From NCBI RefSeq assembly GCF_008831305.1, contig NZ_ML708623.1, positions 1-64,000 of the forward strand: a stretch of DNA of 64,000 nt. The letters run 5' to 3'. Origin of the DNA: Kocuria coralli (lineage in GTDB: Bacteria; Actinomycetota; Actinomycetes; Actinomycetales; Micrococcaceae). A program made the position numbers and the translations under genes. Below the pieces are notes generated by a model that made no database searches, was not told where the DNA came from, and saw nothing but the letters and a program-made list of their open reading frames with translations. Shown here in pieces: positions 8,361-17,957 of this stretch. Within the stretch, counting starts at the first letter, position 1. The number at the start of each line of letters is the position of its first letter.

Positions 8361-10943
8361 GTGAAGGCTATCCGCAGGTTCACCGTACGTACTGTCCTCC
8401 CCGAGTCGATTCGCCCTCTGAGCAGGCTCGCCAACAATCTCCGCTGGTCGTGGAACAAACCCACCGAACAGCTGTTCGCTGAACTCAACCCACAGGCGTG
8501 GGACAGCGTCAACCACGATCCCGTCAAGCTCCTCGGCTCGCTCACCCGGGAAGAGATCCAGCAGATCGCCGAGGACACCGAGCTGGTGGAGCGCATCCAG
8601 GCCCTGGACGCTCAACTCGACACGTATCTGACCGAGCCGCAGTGGTACCAGCAGACCCAGCGGGCCGACGCCCCCAAGTCCATCGCCTACTTCTCCGCCG
8701 AGTACGGCATCACCTCCGTCCTTCCGCAGTACTCCGGCGGCCTGGGCATCCTGGCCGGCGACCATCTCAAGACCGCGTCCGACATGGGCGTCCCGATCGT
8801 GGGCGTCGGCCTGCTGTACCAGCACGGCTACTTCAAGCAGTCCCTGTCCCGGGATGCCTGGCAGCTCGAGGACTACCCCGTCCTGGATCCCGACGGCCTG
8901 CCCCTGAGCCTCCTGCGGGAGGAGGACGGCGCTCCCGCCCGGGTGGAGCTTCCGCTTCCCGATGGCCGCAGGCTCCTGGCGCAGATCTGGCGCGCCGACG
9001 TCGGGCGCGTCCCCCTGCTGCTGCTGGACTCCAACATCGCCGACAACGACGACCACGCCCGCAATATCACCGACCGCCTCTACGGGGGCGGCGGCGACCA
9101 CCGCCTGCAGCAGGAGCTGCTGCTCGGCATGGGCGGCGTACGGGCGCTGCGCACCTTCTCCCGCCTCACCGGAGCCCCTGAGCCCGAGGTCTTCCACTGC
9201 AACGAGGGGCACGCGGGTTTCCTCGGCATCGAGCGGATCTCCGAGCTCATGTCCGCCGAGGAGGGGCGGAAGCCCCTGTCCTGGGAGGAGGCTCTCACGG
9301 CGGTCCGCGCGGCCACGGTCTTCACCACGCACACCCCCGTCCCCGCGGGCATCGACCGTTTCGAGAAGGACCAGATCTACCGTTTCTTCTCCGCGGGCCT
9401 CGCCCCCGGAGTCCCAGCCGAGAAGATCCTCGCCCTGGGCGACGAGAACTACCCCGGCGGCGACTCCTCGAAGTTCAACATGGCGGTGATGGGCCTGCGG
9501 CTGGCTCAGCGCGCCAACGGGGTGGCCAGGCTGCACGGCAAGGTCTCACGGGAGATGTTCGCCGGGCTGTGGCCGGGATTCGAGTTCGACGAGGTCCCGA
9601 TCGGGTCGGTGACCAACGGAGTCCATGTGCCGTCCTGGATCGACCCCCGGATCGAGGCGCTGGCCGTGGACCGTTCCCAGCCCAGCCTCGAGTCCCGCTG
9701 GCGTGCGATCAACTCGATCGACGACGCCAGACTCTGGAGGATCCGCCGGGAACTGCGCGACACCCTGGTCCAGGACGTCCGGGCCCGCCTGCGGACCTCC
9801 TGGAAGAAGCGGGGTGCCGCGGATGCCGAGCTGGCCTGGACCGACTCCGTCCTCGACCCGAACGTGCTGACCATCGGCTTCGCGCGCCGGGTTCCCACCT
9901 ACAAGCGGCTGACCCTGATGCTGCGGGATCCGCAGCGGCTCAAGCGTCTGCTGCTGGACCCGCAGCGGCCCGTCCAGCTGGTGGTCGCCGGCAAGTCCCA
10001 CCCCGCGGACGAGATGGGCAAGCAGATGGTCCGCGACCTGGTGAAGTTCACGGACGACCCGGAGGTCCGCCACCGCATCGTGTTCCTGCCGAACTACGAC
10101 ATCGCCATGGCCCGCACGCTGTTCCCCGGCTGCGACGTCTGGCTGAACAATCCGCTTCGGCCCCTCGAGGCCTGCGGCACGTCCGGGATGAAGGCGGCCA
10201 TCAACGGAGGGCTCAACCTCTCCGTGCTCGACGGCTGGTGGGACGAGATGTACGACGGCCAGAACGGATGGGCGATCCCCACCGCGGACAACCGCGCCAC
10301 GGCCGAGGAGCGGGACAACATCGAGGCCGCCGCCCTCTACGAGCTGATCGAGGATCACGTCGCTCCGCGCTTCTACGGCGAGAAGATCGCCAACGGCGGC
10401 GATCAGGTCCCCCACCAGTGGCTGGCCATGGTCAAGCACACGCTCTCGACCCTGGGACCCAAGGTCTCCGCCAAGCGGATGATCGAGGACTACGTCACCG
10501 GCCTGTACGTTCCGGCGGCCCTGGCCGGCAGGACCGTGGCGGAGGAGGAGCATGCCCAGGCCCGGGAGGCCTCCCGCTGGGCGGCCCGGGTCCACGAGTC
10601 CTGGGGAGCCGTTCACGTCGAGCACGTGGAGGCGGCCGACGTGGCTGAGGTGCCGCAGATCGGCGACACCCTCCAGGTCACCGCCTATGTGCATCTCGGC
10701 AACCTGCGGCCCGAGGACGTCACCGTGGAGATCGGCTACGGCCGCGTCTCCGAGTCGGACCACATCCATGAACGCCAGTTCTCCGAACTCGACGAGCACC
10801 GCGGCACGGAGGCCGGCAAATGGGCGTTCGCGGGATCGATCACGATCGACCGGTCCGGCCCGTTCGGCTACACCGTGCGGGTGCTGCCGCACCACGAGTC
10901 GCTGACCAACCGGGCGGAGCTGGGGCTGGTGGCCAGCGCCTGA
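8361..10943 (+). CDS. glgP: Alpha-glucan phosphorylase
   Basis: PLP enzyme that releases glucose-1-phosphate from the non-reducing ends of alpha-glucan, the degradative counterpart of the divergent GlgE operon. About 860 residues, with the N-terminal DUF3417-type region of the actinobacterial form (KAIRRFTVRTVLPE) and the PLP-lysine motif EACGTSGMKAAINGG near residue 615. An in-frame GTG also exists at 8355, but GTG 8361 gives the usual MKAIRRF start and lies 6 bases after the TAGTCT box, fitting a leaderless transcript. Followed by a strong hairpin. Confidence 0.95.
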   Translation: MKAIRRFTVRTVLPESIRPLSRLANNLRWSWNKPTEQLFAELNPQAWDSVNHDPVKLLGSLTREEIQQIAEDTELVERIQALDAQLDTYLTEPQWYQQTQRADAPKSIAYFSAEYGITSVLPQYSGGLGILAGDHLKTASDMGVPIVGVGLLYQHGYFKQSLSRDAWQLEDYPVLDPDGLPLSLLREEDGAPARVELPLPDGRRLLAQIWRADVGRVPLLLLDSNIADNDDHARNITDRLYGGGGDHRLQQELLLGMGGVRALRTFSRLTGAPEPEVFHCNEGHAGFLGIERISELMSAEEGRKPLSWEEALTAVRAATVFTTHTPVPAGIDRFEKDQIYRFFSAGLAPGVPAEKILALGDENYPGGDSSKFNMAVMGLRLAQRANGVARLHGKVSREMFAGLWPGFEFDEVPIGSVTNGVHVPSWIDPRIEALAVDRSQPSLESRWRAINSIDDARLWRIRRELRDTLVQDVRARLRTSWKKRGAADAELAWTDSVLDPNVLTIGFARRVPTYKRLTLMLRDPQRLKRLLLDPQRPVQLVVAGKSHPADEMGKQMVRDLVKFTDDPEVRHRIVFLPNYDIAMARTLFPGCDVWLNNPLRPLEACGTSGMKAAINGGLNLSVLDGWWDEMYDGQNGWAIPTADNRATAEERDNIEAAALYELIEDHVAPRFYGEKIANGGDQVPHQWLAMVKHTLSTLGPKVSAKRMIEDYVTGLYVPAALAGRTVAEEEHAQAREASRWAARVHESWGAVHVEHVEAADVAEVPQIGDTLQVTAYVHLGNLRPEDVTVEIGYGRVSESDHIHERQFSELDEHRGTEAGKWAFAGSITIDRSGPFGYTVRVLPHHESLTNRAELGLVASA

Positions 10944-10960
10944 GCTCAAGACCATGATGA

Positions 10961-11001
10961 CGGCCGTTCTCGATGGATCCTGGATCCATCGAGAACGGCC
11001 G
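10961..11001 (+). terminator. Intrinsic terminator of glgP
   Basis: A 20-bp perfect inverted repeat (10961-10980 with 10982-11001) around a single central base is followed by TTCATTTTT. The T-rich tail is on the plus strand, so it serves glgP. It also lies in the gap before the convergent glgX stop. Confidence 0.9.
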
Positions 11002-11039
11002 TTCATTTTTAGGGATGCGAGCCCGAGACCCGGGCGCGC

Positions 11040-13253
11040 TCAGATCACCCGCAGCACCGTCATCGACAGGGCCGGCGCCACGGTGGAGGCACCCGCCCGG
11101 TACTGCGTTCCGTAGCTCGTACGCAGGGCGGCCTCCGTCGAGAACAGCAGCTCGAACCCGCTCGGGGATTCCTCGGGGTGGGTGTCCTCCCCCTGGGTGA
11201 TGAGCCCCTGCAGCGCATCCAGCCCCGGGAGGGTGACCTCGACGTCGCTCGAGTCGCCGTTGACGAGCACCAGCCCCGTCGTCGTGCTGGCCCGGGCCCC
11301 CACCACCATCTGCACCGTGCGGAACCCGCTGGTCTGCCACTCATGGGGCTGCATGTGCTCCCCCGACGGTGAGAACCACTCCATGCGGACGTCGTTGACG
11401 CGCTTCATGTAGTCGTCGGGCTGGCTACGCAGGAAACGCCTGCGCAGCTGCAGCAGCTCCTTGGTGCACGCCAGCATGGCGCGGTCCGCCGGGGTCTTCT
11501 TCCAGTTCACCCAGCCGATCGGCGAGTCCTGGCAGTAGGCGTTGTTGTTGCCGTGCTGGGTCCTCAGGAACTCGTCGCCCGCGGTGATCATGGGAACGCC
11601 CTGGGAGAGCAGCAGCGTGGCCATGATGTTCCGTGCGGTCCGTGCGCGGGCTGCACGCACCGACGCCGTACGCGCCGGGCCCTCCTCGCCGTGGTTCCAC
11701 GAGTGGTTGTCGTTGGTGCCGTCCCTGTTGCCCTCGCGGTTGGCCTCGTTGTGCTTCTGGTCGTAGGCGGTGAGGTCGTAGAGCGTGAAGCCGTCGTGCG
11801 CGGTCACGAAATTGACGGCGGCCAGCGGCGTGCGGCCCGAGGCGGCGAACCGGTCGACGGAGCCCGCCAGGGCGTCGGCCAGCCTGGACAGACCTCCGCC
11901 GGTACCGCCCGAGGCCTTGATGCGCTGGTCCGTGAGCCAGAAGTCGCGCACCGTGTCCCGGTAGGCGTCGTTCCAGTCGGCCCAGCCCGGGGGGAAGTTG
12001 CCCGTCTGCCACCCTCCCATGCCGACGTCCCAGGGCTCCGCGATCAGCTTGGAGGCCCCGATGACCGGATCGGCCACGGCCGCCACCAGGAAGGGGTGGC
12101 GCGGGCTGAAGATGTGGCGTGCACCGCGGGCCAGAGCCGGGGCGAGGTCGAACCGGAAGCCGTCCACGTGGAGCTGGCGCACCCAGTAGCGCAAGGAGTC
12201 CAGGGCCATGCGCACGACGTTGGTATTGGCGAAGTCCAGGGTGTTCCCGCACCCGGTCACGTCCAGGTAGTGGCCGTCGTGGTGCCGGTACCAGTCGGCG
12301 TCCCCGAGCCCCCGCCAGCAGTAGGCCGGTTCCGTGGGGCCGCCTTCGGCCGTGTGGTTGTAGACGACGTCCAGCACCACTTCCAGCCCCGCCGTATGCA
12401 GGGCCTTGACCATCGTCTTGATCTCCTCCAGCACGCCTTGCGTACCGCGAGCGCGGGCCTCGACCGTGGCGTACGCGGCGTGGGGCGCGAAGTAGGACAG
12501 GGTGTTGTAGCCCCAGTAGTTGCTCAGCCCGTTCTCGGTCAGATGGGGTTCGTCCAGGTGGGCGTGGATCGGCAGCAGCTCCACCGTGGTCACGCCCAGG
12601 TCGCGCAGATACCCGATCATCACGGGGTGGGCCAGCCCGGCGTAGGTGCCGCGCAGCTCCTCCGGGATGTCGGGGTGCTGGATCGTCAGGCCCTTGACGT
12701 GGGCCTCGTAGATCACGGTGTCCCGCCAGGGGATGTCCGGGTGGACGTCGCCGCCCCAGTCGAAGCGCTCGTCGACCACCGAGGAGACGTAACGGGTGCC
12801 GTAGGCATCCATCCGCGGGTCGTGCGCGCTCAGGGCGTCGGGCCGGGATACCCGCTCCAGGCCGTGCCCGTGGGGGTCCAGCAGGATCTGCTCGGTCTCC
12901 GGCGTCCGGTTGCCCTCGCGGAGCATGGCCGACGACGACGGGATGAAACCGTAGCGGGTCCCCGGCGGCAGGGCCATGAAGGTATAGGGGTCCAGGTCGC
13001 TGTCGGCCGCCGCCGCGGCGCGCTCGGCACTGACGTGGATCAGGTCGAAGTGCACGCCTCCCTCGAGGTACCCGAGGGTATGCCTCTGCCACGGAAGGCC
13101 GGGCTCCGACCAGATCAGGTCCACCGCCTCCAGGCCGGGCGCCCAGACGGCCACGTTGGCGGCCAGGCTGTCCCCCGGGGTCCGGGAGACGCCCAGCGGC
13201 CGGGCACGCGGGCGCGGGTAGTCCCCGCTGATCGGGCGGTCCGGCATCTGCAT
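11040..13253 (-). CDS. glgX: Glycogen debranching enzyme
   Basis: Isoamylase-type GH13_11 enzyme that cleaves alpha-1,6 branches of phosphorylase-limited glucan, complementing GlgP. About 737 residues: CBM48-like N-terminus (NVAVWAPG), VIYEAHVKGLT, the NHTAEGG loop, nucleophile Asp in VDGFRFDLAP, Glu in LIAEPWDVG and the FVTAHDGF motif. ATG 13253 (or 13247) follows the rlmB stop by about ten bases; a longer frame from TTG 13289 would overlap rlmB and is less credible. Its position behind rlmB suggests some read-through from the carD-to-rlmB string. Confidence 0.93.
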   Translation of the reverse strand: MQMPDRPISGDYPRPRARPLGVSRTPGDSLAANVAVWAPGLEAVDLIWSEPGLPWQRHTLGYLEGGVHFDLIHVSAERAAAAADSDLDPYTFMALPPGTRYGFIPSSSAMLREGNRTPETEQILLDPHGHGLERVSRPDALSAHDPRMDAYGTRYVSSVVDERFDWGGDVHPDIPWRDTVIYEAHVKGLTIQHPDIPEELRGTYAGLAHPVMIGYLRDLGVTTVELLPIHAHLDEPHLTENGLSNYWGYNTLSYFAPHAAYATVEARARGTQGVLEEIKTMVKALHTAGLEVVLDVVYNHTAEGGPTEPAYCWRGLGDADWYRHHDGHYLDVTGCGNTLDFANTNVVRMALDSLRYWVRQLHVDGFRFDLAPALARGARHIFSPRHPFLVAAVADPVIGASKLIAEPWDVGMGGWQTGNFPPGWADWNDAYRDTVRDFWLTDQRIKASGGTGGGLSRLADALAGSVDRFAASGRTPLAAVNFVTAHDGFTLYDLTAYDQKHNEANREGNRDGTNDNHSWNHGEEGPARTASVRAARARTARNIMATLLLSQGVPMITAGDEFLRTQHGNNNAYCQDSPIGWVNWKKTPADRAMLACTKELLQLRRRFLRSQPDDYMKRVNDVRMEWFSPSGEHMQPHEWQTSGFRTVQMVVGARASTTTGLVLVNGDSSDVEVTLPGLDALQGLITQGEDTHPEESPSGFELLFSTEAALRTSYGTQYRAGASTVAPALSMTVLRVI

Positions 13254-13263
13254 CAGGGGACGG

Positions 13264-14265
13264 TCAGACCTCAGCACGGCGACGCGCAATCTCGTACAGG
13301 GTGATACCCACGGCCATCGAGGCGTTGAGCGACTCCATGGCGGAGTCGATCGGGATGGACACGATCTGATCGCAGTTCTCGGTGGTCAGGCGGGACAGGC
13401 CCTTGCCCTCCGACCCCACCACCACGAGCAGCGGCTCGGTGGCCAGTTCCAGCGACGGCAGCTCGATATCGCCGCCCCCGTCCAGGCCCACCACGAAATA
13501 GCCGAGGGCCTTGGCCTTCTCGACGGCGCGGTTGAGGTTGGTGGCCTTGGCCACCGGGACCCGGGCAGCGGCGCCCGCACTGGTCTTCCAGGCGGTGGCG
13601 GTCACCCCGGTGGACCGTCGTTCGGGCAGGATGACCGCATCCCCCGCGAAGGCGGAGACGCTGCGGATGATGGCCCCCAGGTTGCGGGGGTCGGTGATCC
13701 CGTCCAGGGCGACGATCAGCGGAACCGTCCCGCTCTTGTCCCGCTGCCAGGTCTCCATGGTCTCGGCGATGAGATCCTCGGCGTCCTCGTATTCGTAGGG
13801 CGGTACCTGCAGCGCCACGCCCTGATGGACGGCGTCCTCGGTCAGGCGGTCCAGCTCGGGCTTGGAGGCCTCCAGGACGGGCACGCCGGACTCGGCGCAC
13901 AGCTTGAGGATGTCGCGGATGCGGTCGTCCACCTCGAGGCGGCTGGCCAGGTAGAGGGTCCTCGCGGGAATGCCGGCCCGCAGCGACTCCAGGACGGCGT
14001 TGCGGCCGGTGACCAGGTCCTCGGTCTTGCCGGGGCCGCGGCGGTTGTGCCCTCGTGACGGACCGCGGTCCGGAGCGCCCTTGGGCCGTGCCGCGCTACG
14101 GCGTTCCGCGGCCTGCTTCATCTTGTACGCCTTGTGGTACGGGCGGTCCTCCGCCTTCGGAGTGGGGCCCTTTCCCTCGAGGCGCCGGCGTCCGTGCCCG
14201 CCCGTTCCTACGCTGGGTCCCTTCTTCTTGCTGTTACCCGAGCCCGGTCGACGACCTGCTGCCAT
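13264..14265 (-). CDS. rlmB: 23S rRNA 2'-O-ribose methyltransferase, RlmB/TrmH family
   Basis: SPOUT-class SAM-dependent methyltransferase, probably for G2251 of 23S rRNA. The first 85 residues are very basic (KKK, RRR, HKAYKMKQ), as in actinobacterial RlmB. Then come the substrate-binding domain (TGRNAVLESL) and the three knot motifs LDGITDPRNLGAIIRS, VVGSEGKGL and IPIDSAMESLNASMA. ATG 14265 gives MAAGRRPG; three codons further upstream are also open. Fifth gene of the conserved carD-ispD-ispF-cysS-rlmB order. Three 9-bp tandem repeats lie just upstream (14291-14317). Confidence 0.92.
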   Translation of the reverse strand: MAAGRRPGSGNSKKKGPSVGTGGHGRRRLEGKGPTPKAEDRPYHKAYKMKQAAERRSAARPKGAPDRGPSRGHNRRGPGKTEDLVTGRNAVLESLRAGIPARTLYLASRLEVDDRIRDILKLCAESGVPVLEASKPELDRLTEDAVHQGVALQVPPYEYEDAEDLIAETMETWQRDKSGTVPLIVALDGITDPRNLGAIIRSVSAFAGDAVILPERRSTGVTATAWKTSAGAAARVPVAKATNLNRAVEKAKALGYFVVGLDGGGDIELPSLELATEPLLVVVGSEGKGLSRLTTENCDQIVSIPIDSAMESLNASMAVGITLYEIARRRAEV

Positions 14266-14323
14266 GACTTTCAATCCCGCCTTTAGATATACGTTCTATA
14301 CGTTCTGTAGGTTCTGCACTTGC

Positions 14324-15784
14324 TCAGGCCAAGGCCCAGGTGGAGCCGTCGGATCCGTCGGCCACGTGGATTCCGGCGGCCGCCAGAGTGTCGCGCAACC
14401 TGTCCGCCTCTGTCCAGTTCTTCTCCGCCCTGGCAGCGGCCCTGCGCTCGAGCAGGTCCTGCACCAGGTGATCCAATGCCGCGTGCTCGCCGCCGCCGGC
14501 CGACCCCTCCAGGTCCATGAGCTGGCGCAGTCCGAGAATCTCGGACATGGCGGCCACACCACGGGCGGCTGCCGCCGCGGGGTGGTCCGCCGTCGTGGAC
14601 GACGGGTCGCCGGGACGCTGGGTATGCAGGGCCGCGTTGCCCTGGCGTACGGCCTCGTGCAGGGCACCCAGCGCCCTCGGGACGTTGAGATCGTCGTCCA
14701 TGGCCTCCCCGAAACCGCCGGGGACGTCCGCGGGCGTCCAGACCAGATCGATCCCCGCGTCCTGCGCGGTCTTCAGGAAGGCCTCGATCCGCTCGACGGC
14801 GGCAGTGGCCTCATCCAGGGACCCCGGCCGGTAGTCCAGGACGGAGCGGTACTGCGCCTGCCCCAGGTAGTAGCGGACCGCCAGCGGGCGCGCCATCTGC
14901 AGCATCTCCTCCGGGGAGATGGTGTTGCCCACGGACTTGGACATCTTCTCGCCCTGATAGGCCACCAGCCCGTTGTGCATCCAGTACCTGGCGAACCCGC
15001 GCCCCGCCGCCGCGGACTGGGCCAGCTCGTTCTCATGGTGGGGGAACCGCAGGTCCAGGCCGCCGCCGTGGATGTCGAAGGTCTCCCCCAGGTACTTCCC
15101 CGCCATGGCCGAGCATTCGAGATGCCAGCCCGGCCTGCCGCGACCCCAGGGAGAATCCCAGGCCGCCGTGCCGGGATCCTCGGGCTTGTGCCCCTTCCAC
15201 AGCGCGAAGTCGCGGGGATCCCGCTTGCCCCGGGGATCGGCGTCGGGGGCGTCCTGCATATCCTCCACGCGCTGGCGGGTCAGTTCGCCGTACCGCGGCC
15301 AGGAACGGACGTCGAAGTAGACGTCCCCGGAGCCGTCCTCGGCCGGATAGGCGTGGCCGGCCCGGATCAGCTGGTCGATCAGCTGATGCATCTCGGGAAT
15401 GTGACCCGTGGCCCGGGGCTCGTAGGTGGGGTCCTCGATCCCCAGCGCGGCATAGGACTCGGCGAAGATCCTCTCGAAGCGGTAGGCCAGGGCCCACCAG
15501 CTCTCGTCCGGATGCTCGCCCTGGAAGCCGTCTGCGAAGGAGGCGGCCGAGTTGGCCAGGATCTTGTCGTCGATGTCGGTCACATTGCGCACGGAGATCA
15601 CCCGGAACCCGCGGAACCGCAGCCAGCGGGTCAGGATGTCGAAGACGAGAGCGGACCGGACGTGACCGATGTGCGGGCGGCCCTGAACGGTGGCACCGCA
15701 GTAGTACAGCCGGACTTCCCCGTCGTGCACGGGCTCGAAGTCTTGGACGGAGGCTGAAGCTGTGTCGTAGAAGCGCAGGGTCAC
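14324..15784 (-). CDS. cysS: Cysteinyl-tRNA synthetase
   Basis: Class I aminoacyl-tRNA synthetase that charges tRNA-Cys. It has 486 residues with the HIGH signature in GRPHIGHVRSA near residue 37, the KMSKS loop in GEKMSKSVGN near residue 280, and zinc ligands in the first CGATV cysteine and the ECSAM / PHHENE region. Start GTG 15784 is preceded at 7 bases by TAGACT (15797-15792), so it may be transcribed separately as a leaderless mRNA as well as from the carD string. Confidence 0.96.
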   Translation of the reverse strand: MTLRFYDTASASVQDFEPVHDGEVRLYYCGATVQGRPHIGHVRSALVFDILTRWLRFRGFRVISVRNVTDIDDKILANSAASFADGFQGEHPDESWWALAYRFERIFAESYAALGIEDPTYEPRATGHIPEMHQLIDQLIRAGHAYPAEDGSGDVYFDVRSWPRYGELTRQRVEDMQDAPDADPRGKRDPRDFALWKGHKPEDPGTAAWDSPWGRGRPGWHLECSAMAGKYLGETFDIHGGGLDLRFPHHENELAQSAAAGRGFARYWMHNGLVAYQGEKMSKSVGNTISPEEMLQMARPLAVRYYLGQAQYRSVLDYRPGSLDEATAAVERIEAFLKTAQDAGIDLVWTPADVPGGFGEAMDDDLNVPRALGALHEAVRQGNAALHTQRPGDPSSTTADHPAAAAARGVAAMSEILGLRQLMDLEGSAGGGEHAALDHLVQDLLERRAAARAEKNWTEADRLRDTLAAAGIHVADGSDGSTWALA

Positions 15785-15828
15785 GCGCGCAAGTCTAGCG
15801 ATCTCACAGGGTCGCCCCGACCGGCTGG

Positions 15829-16347
15829 TCAGGGCGCCGGGACCACCAGCGCGGTGGCCACGGCGGCGAGCCCTTCGGCGCGGCCGGTGAAACCCAGCCG
15901 GTCCGAGGTGGTGGCGGACACGGTGACCGGGCAGCCGGCTGCCTTCGAGAGGATCCTCTCGGCCTCCTCCCGCCGCGGGGCGAACCTGGGGCGCTGCCCG
16001 ATCAGCTGCACCGCGATATTGCCGGGATCGAAGCCGGAGAGGATCACGATCTCGGCGGCCTCCGAGAGCACCCGGACCCCCGCCGCCCCCGCCATGTCCG
16101 GGCGGTCCACGCCGAAGTTCGAACCGAGGTCTCCGCAGCCCGCTGCCGAGAACAGGGCCTCCGCGGCCGCGTGCGCCACGACGTCGCCGTCGGAGTGACC
16201 CGACAGGCCCCGCTCACCGGGCCAGTGCAGCCCGGCCAGCCACAGCGGGACCATGCCCGCCGGGTCCAGCGCGCACTCCTCATCGGTCGCGAAGGCGTGG
16301 GCGTCCACCGAGATGCCGGTCCTGGGCAGGGGGTAAGGGGTGCGCAC
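15829..16347 (-). CDS. ispF: 2-C-methyl-D-erythritol 2,4-cyclodiphosphate synthase
   Basis: Forms the cyclic diphosphate intermediate of the MEP isoprenoid pathway, in a zinc-dependent homotrimer. The 172-residue protein shows metal ligands Asp and His in [22 protein letters not shown] and the C-terminal [15 protein letters not shown]. The first motif varies from the usual G-x-D-x-H context but keeps both ligands. GTG 16347 has AAGGAG 8 bases upstream. It lies 69 bases after ispD, with cysS following. Confidence 0.95.
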   Translation of the reverse strand: MRTPYPLPRTGISVDAHAFATDEECALDPAGMVPLWLAGLHWPGERGLSGHSDGDVVAHAAAEALFSAAGCGDLGSNFGVDRPDMAGAAGVRVLSEAAEIVILSGFDPGNIAVQLIGQRPRFAPRREEAERILSKAAGCPVTVSATTSDRLGFTGRAEGLAAVATALVVPAP

Positions 16348-16416
16348 TCGCGGTTCTCCTTCGCTGCGATGAGGTCCAGCCGGGGTCGTAGCGCCTCGGC
16401 CGTGAAGCGCACGGCC

Positions 16417-17163
16417 TCAGGTACGGGCTGTGGCCAGGATAGCCTCCGCCAGGAGCAGGTCCATGGGCCGGGTGACTTTGAGGGCTGCCTCGTCACCAGG
16501 CACGGTGCGCACAGGCACCTCGGAGAACAGCTCGACGAGGGAGGCGTCGTCCGTGATCCGCTCGTCGCGTTCCCCCGCCGCGGCGTCGTTGACCTCGAGC
16601 AGCAGGTCCCAGGAGAAGCCCTGCGGGGTCTGGACGGCGCGCAGCAGGCCGCGGTCCACGGTGCCCTGGCTGCTGCCCTCCTCGTCCACCCGGCGGATGG
16701 TGTCCACGACGGGCAGCACCGGCACCACGGCCCCCTGGCCCGCGGCCACCGCGGCGGCCACCCGGTGGAAGACGGCCGCCGGCGTCAGGCAGCGAGCGGC
16801 GTCGTGCACCAGGACCCCTCGAGGCGAGCACCCCGCGGAACGCAGCTGTTCGAGGGCGTGCCGGACGCTCGCGGCGCGGGTGGCCCCTCCCTCCACAGCG
16901 CGGACGCCATGGCGGGTGGCCACGGCGGTGAGTTCGGTGTCGCCCGGGGGCACGGTCACCACAACCGGCCCGGCGGGCCAGGTGCCGTGCGCAGCGGTGA
17001 CTCCGGACGCCTCGATCCTCTCCAGGCTGTGCTCGAGGATGCTCTTGCCGCTCACGTCCACCAGGGCCTTGGGGATCCCCCGGCCGAGCCGGGTGCCGGA
17101 ACCGGCTGCGACGACGACGACGGCGAACCCACCGGTCTGCGATGGGTCCGCCGTCGTCGTCAT
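16417..17163 (-). CDS. ispD: 2-C-methyl-D-erythritol 4-phosphate cytidylyltransferase
   Basis: Transfers CMP to MEP in isoprenoid synthesis. About 248 residues with the nucleotide-binding loop AAGSGTRLGRGIPKA, VLVHDAARCLTP, QTPQGFSWD and TDDASLVE. The usual Pro of HDAARP is Cys here (HDAARC), a tolerated position. ATG 17163 was preferred; the longer frame would begin with TTG 17175. Directly followed by ispF, as in many actinobacteria. Confidence 0.95.
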   Translation of the reverse strand: MTTTADPSQTGGFAVVVVAAGSGTRLGRGIPKALVDVSGKSILEHSLERIEASGVTAAHGTWPAGPVVVTVPPGDTELTAVATRHGVRAVEGGATRAASVRHALEQLRSAGCSPRGVLVHDAARCLTPAAVFHRVAAAVAAGQGAVVPVLPVVDTIRRVDEEGSSQGTVDRGLLRAVQTPQGFSWDLLLEVNDAAAGERDERITDDASLVELFSEVPVRTVPGDEAALKVTRPMDLLLAEAILATART

Positions 17164-17235
17164 TCTGAGTCTCAATTCGCCAGGCGTCGTGACACGCGCG
17201 GGGCTCGCCGTGGAGACGAGCCCTGCGGGCAGCGA

Positions 17236-17718
17236 TCAAGCCGCCAGAACGTCGTCCAGCCGCTTCTCGGCCTCGTCCTCGTCGATGTCCTTGGCCAGGG
17301 CCAGCTCGGAGGTGAGGATGTGCCGCGCCTTGGTCAGCATGCGCTTCTCCCCGGCGGAGAGACCGCGGTCCTTGTCCCGGCGCCACAGGTCGCGGACGAC
17401 CTCGGCCACCTTGAGCACATCGCCGGACGCGAGCTTCTCGACATTGGCCTTGTACCGGCGGGACCAGTTGCTGGCCTCCTCGACATCCTGCGCCTGCAGG
17501 ACCGCGAAGACCTCCTTGAGGCCCTCCTCGTCGACGACGTCGCGCACGCCGACCAGGTCGACGTTCTCCGCCGGGACCTCAATCACCAGGTCACCCTGGG
17601 TGACCTTGAGCTTGAGGTACATCTTTTCTTCGCCCTTGATGGTGCGGGTCTTGATCTCCTCGATCAGTGCCGCCCCGTGGTGGGGGTAGACGACTGTCTC
17701 GCCAACCTCGAAAACCAT
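17236..17718 (-). CDS. carD: CarD-family RNA polymerase-binding regulator
   Basis: Essential actinobacterial factor that binds the RNA polymerase beta subunit and stabilises open complexes, mainly at rRNA and housekeeping promoters. 160 residues: N-terminal Tudor-like RNAP-interaction domain ([16 protein letters not shown]) and a helical DNA-binding half with the conserved [13 protein letters not shown] segment that contains the wedge tryptophan. ATG 17718 has GGAAAGGGG 8 bases upstream. TAGAAT (17749-17744) gives a good -10, so this message has a leader of about 20 bases, unlike the leaderless genes nearby. Confidence 0.96.
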   Translation of the reverse strand: MVFEVGETVVYPHHGAALIEEIKTRTIKGEEKMYLKLKVTQGDLVIEVPAENVDLVGVRDVVDEEGLKEVFAVLQAQDVEEASNWSRRYKANVEKLASGDVLKVAEVVRDLWRRDKDRGLSAGEKRMLTKARHILTSELALAKDIDEDEAEKRLDDVLAA

Positions 17719-17743
17719 GTATTGTGCCCCTTTCCGACGGTCG

Positions 17744-17749
17744 ATTCTA
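17744..17749 (-). promoter_or_regulatory. -10 box TAGAAT of carD
   Basis: TAGAAT on the minus strand (17749-17744) lies 25 bases upstream of the carD ATG. No convincing -35 hexamer was found at 16-19 bases, so this is a -10-only call. Confidence 0.5.
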
Positions 17750-17957
17750 GCATGCTGCGCATCACGGTCCCGGGCGTCCGCGACCAGCGATCACGTCGGC
17801 CGGGAGGGGTTCCTCACCCCCGGTGACGGGACAGGACCGGAAAGATGATCGCCCCCGCGGCAATCCGGCGGCTCATGACGGCCGCGGATGCGGACGAACC
17901 GTCGCCAAGCGGATAGCATGGGGCGGAAAGCCACCGAACCGTCGAGGAGTTCGCGCC

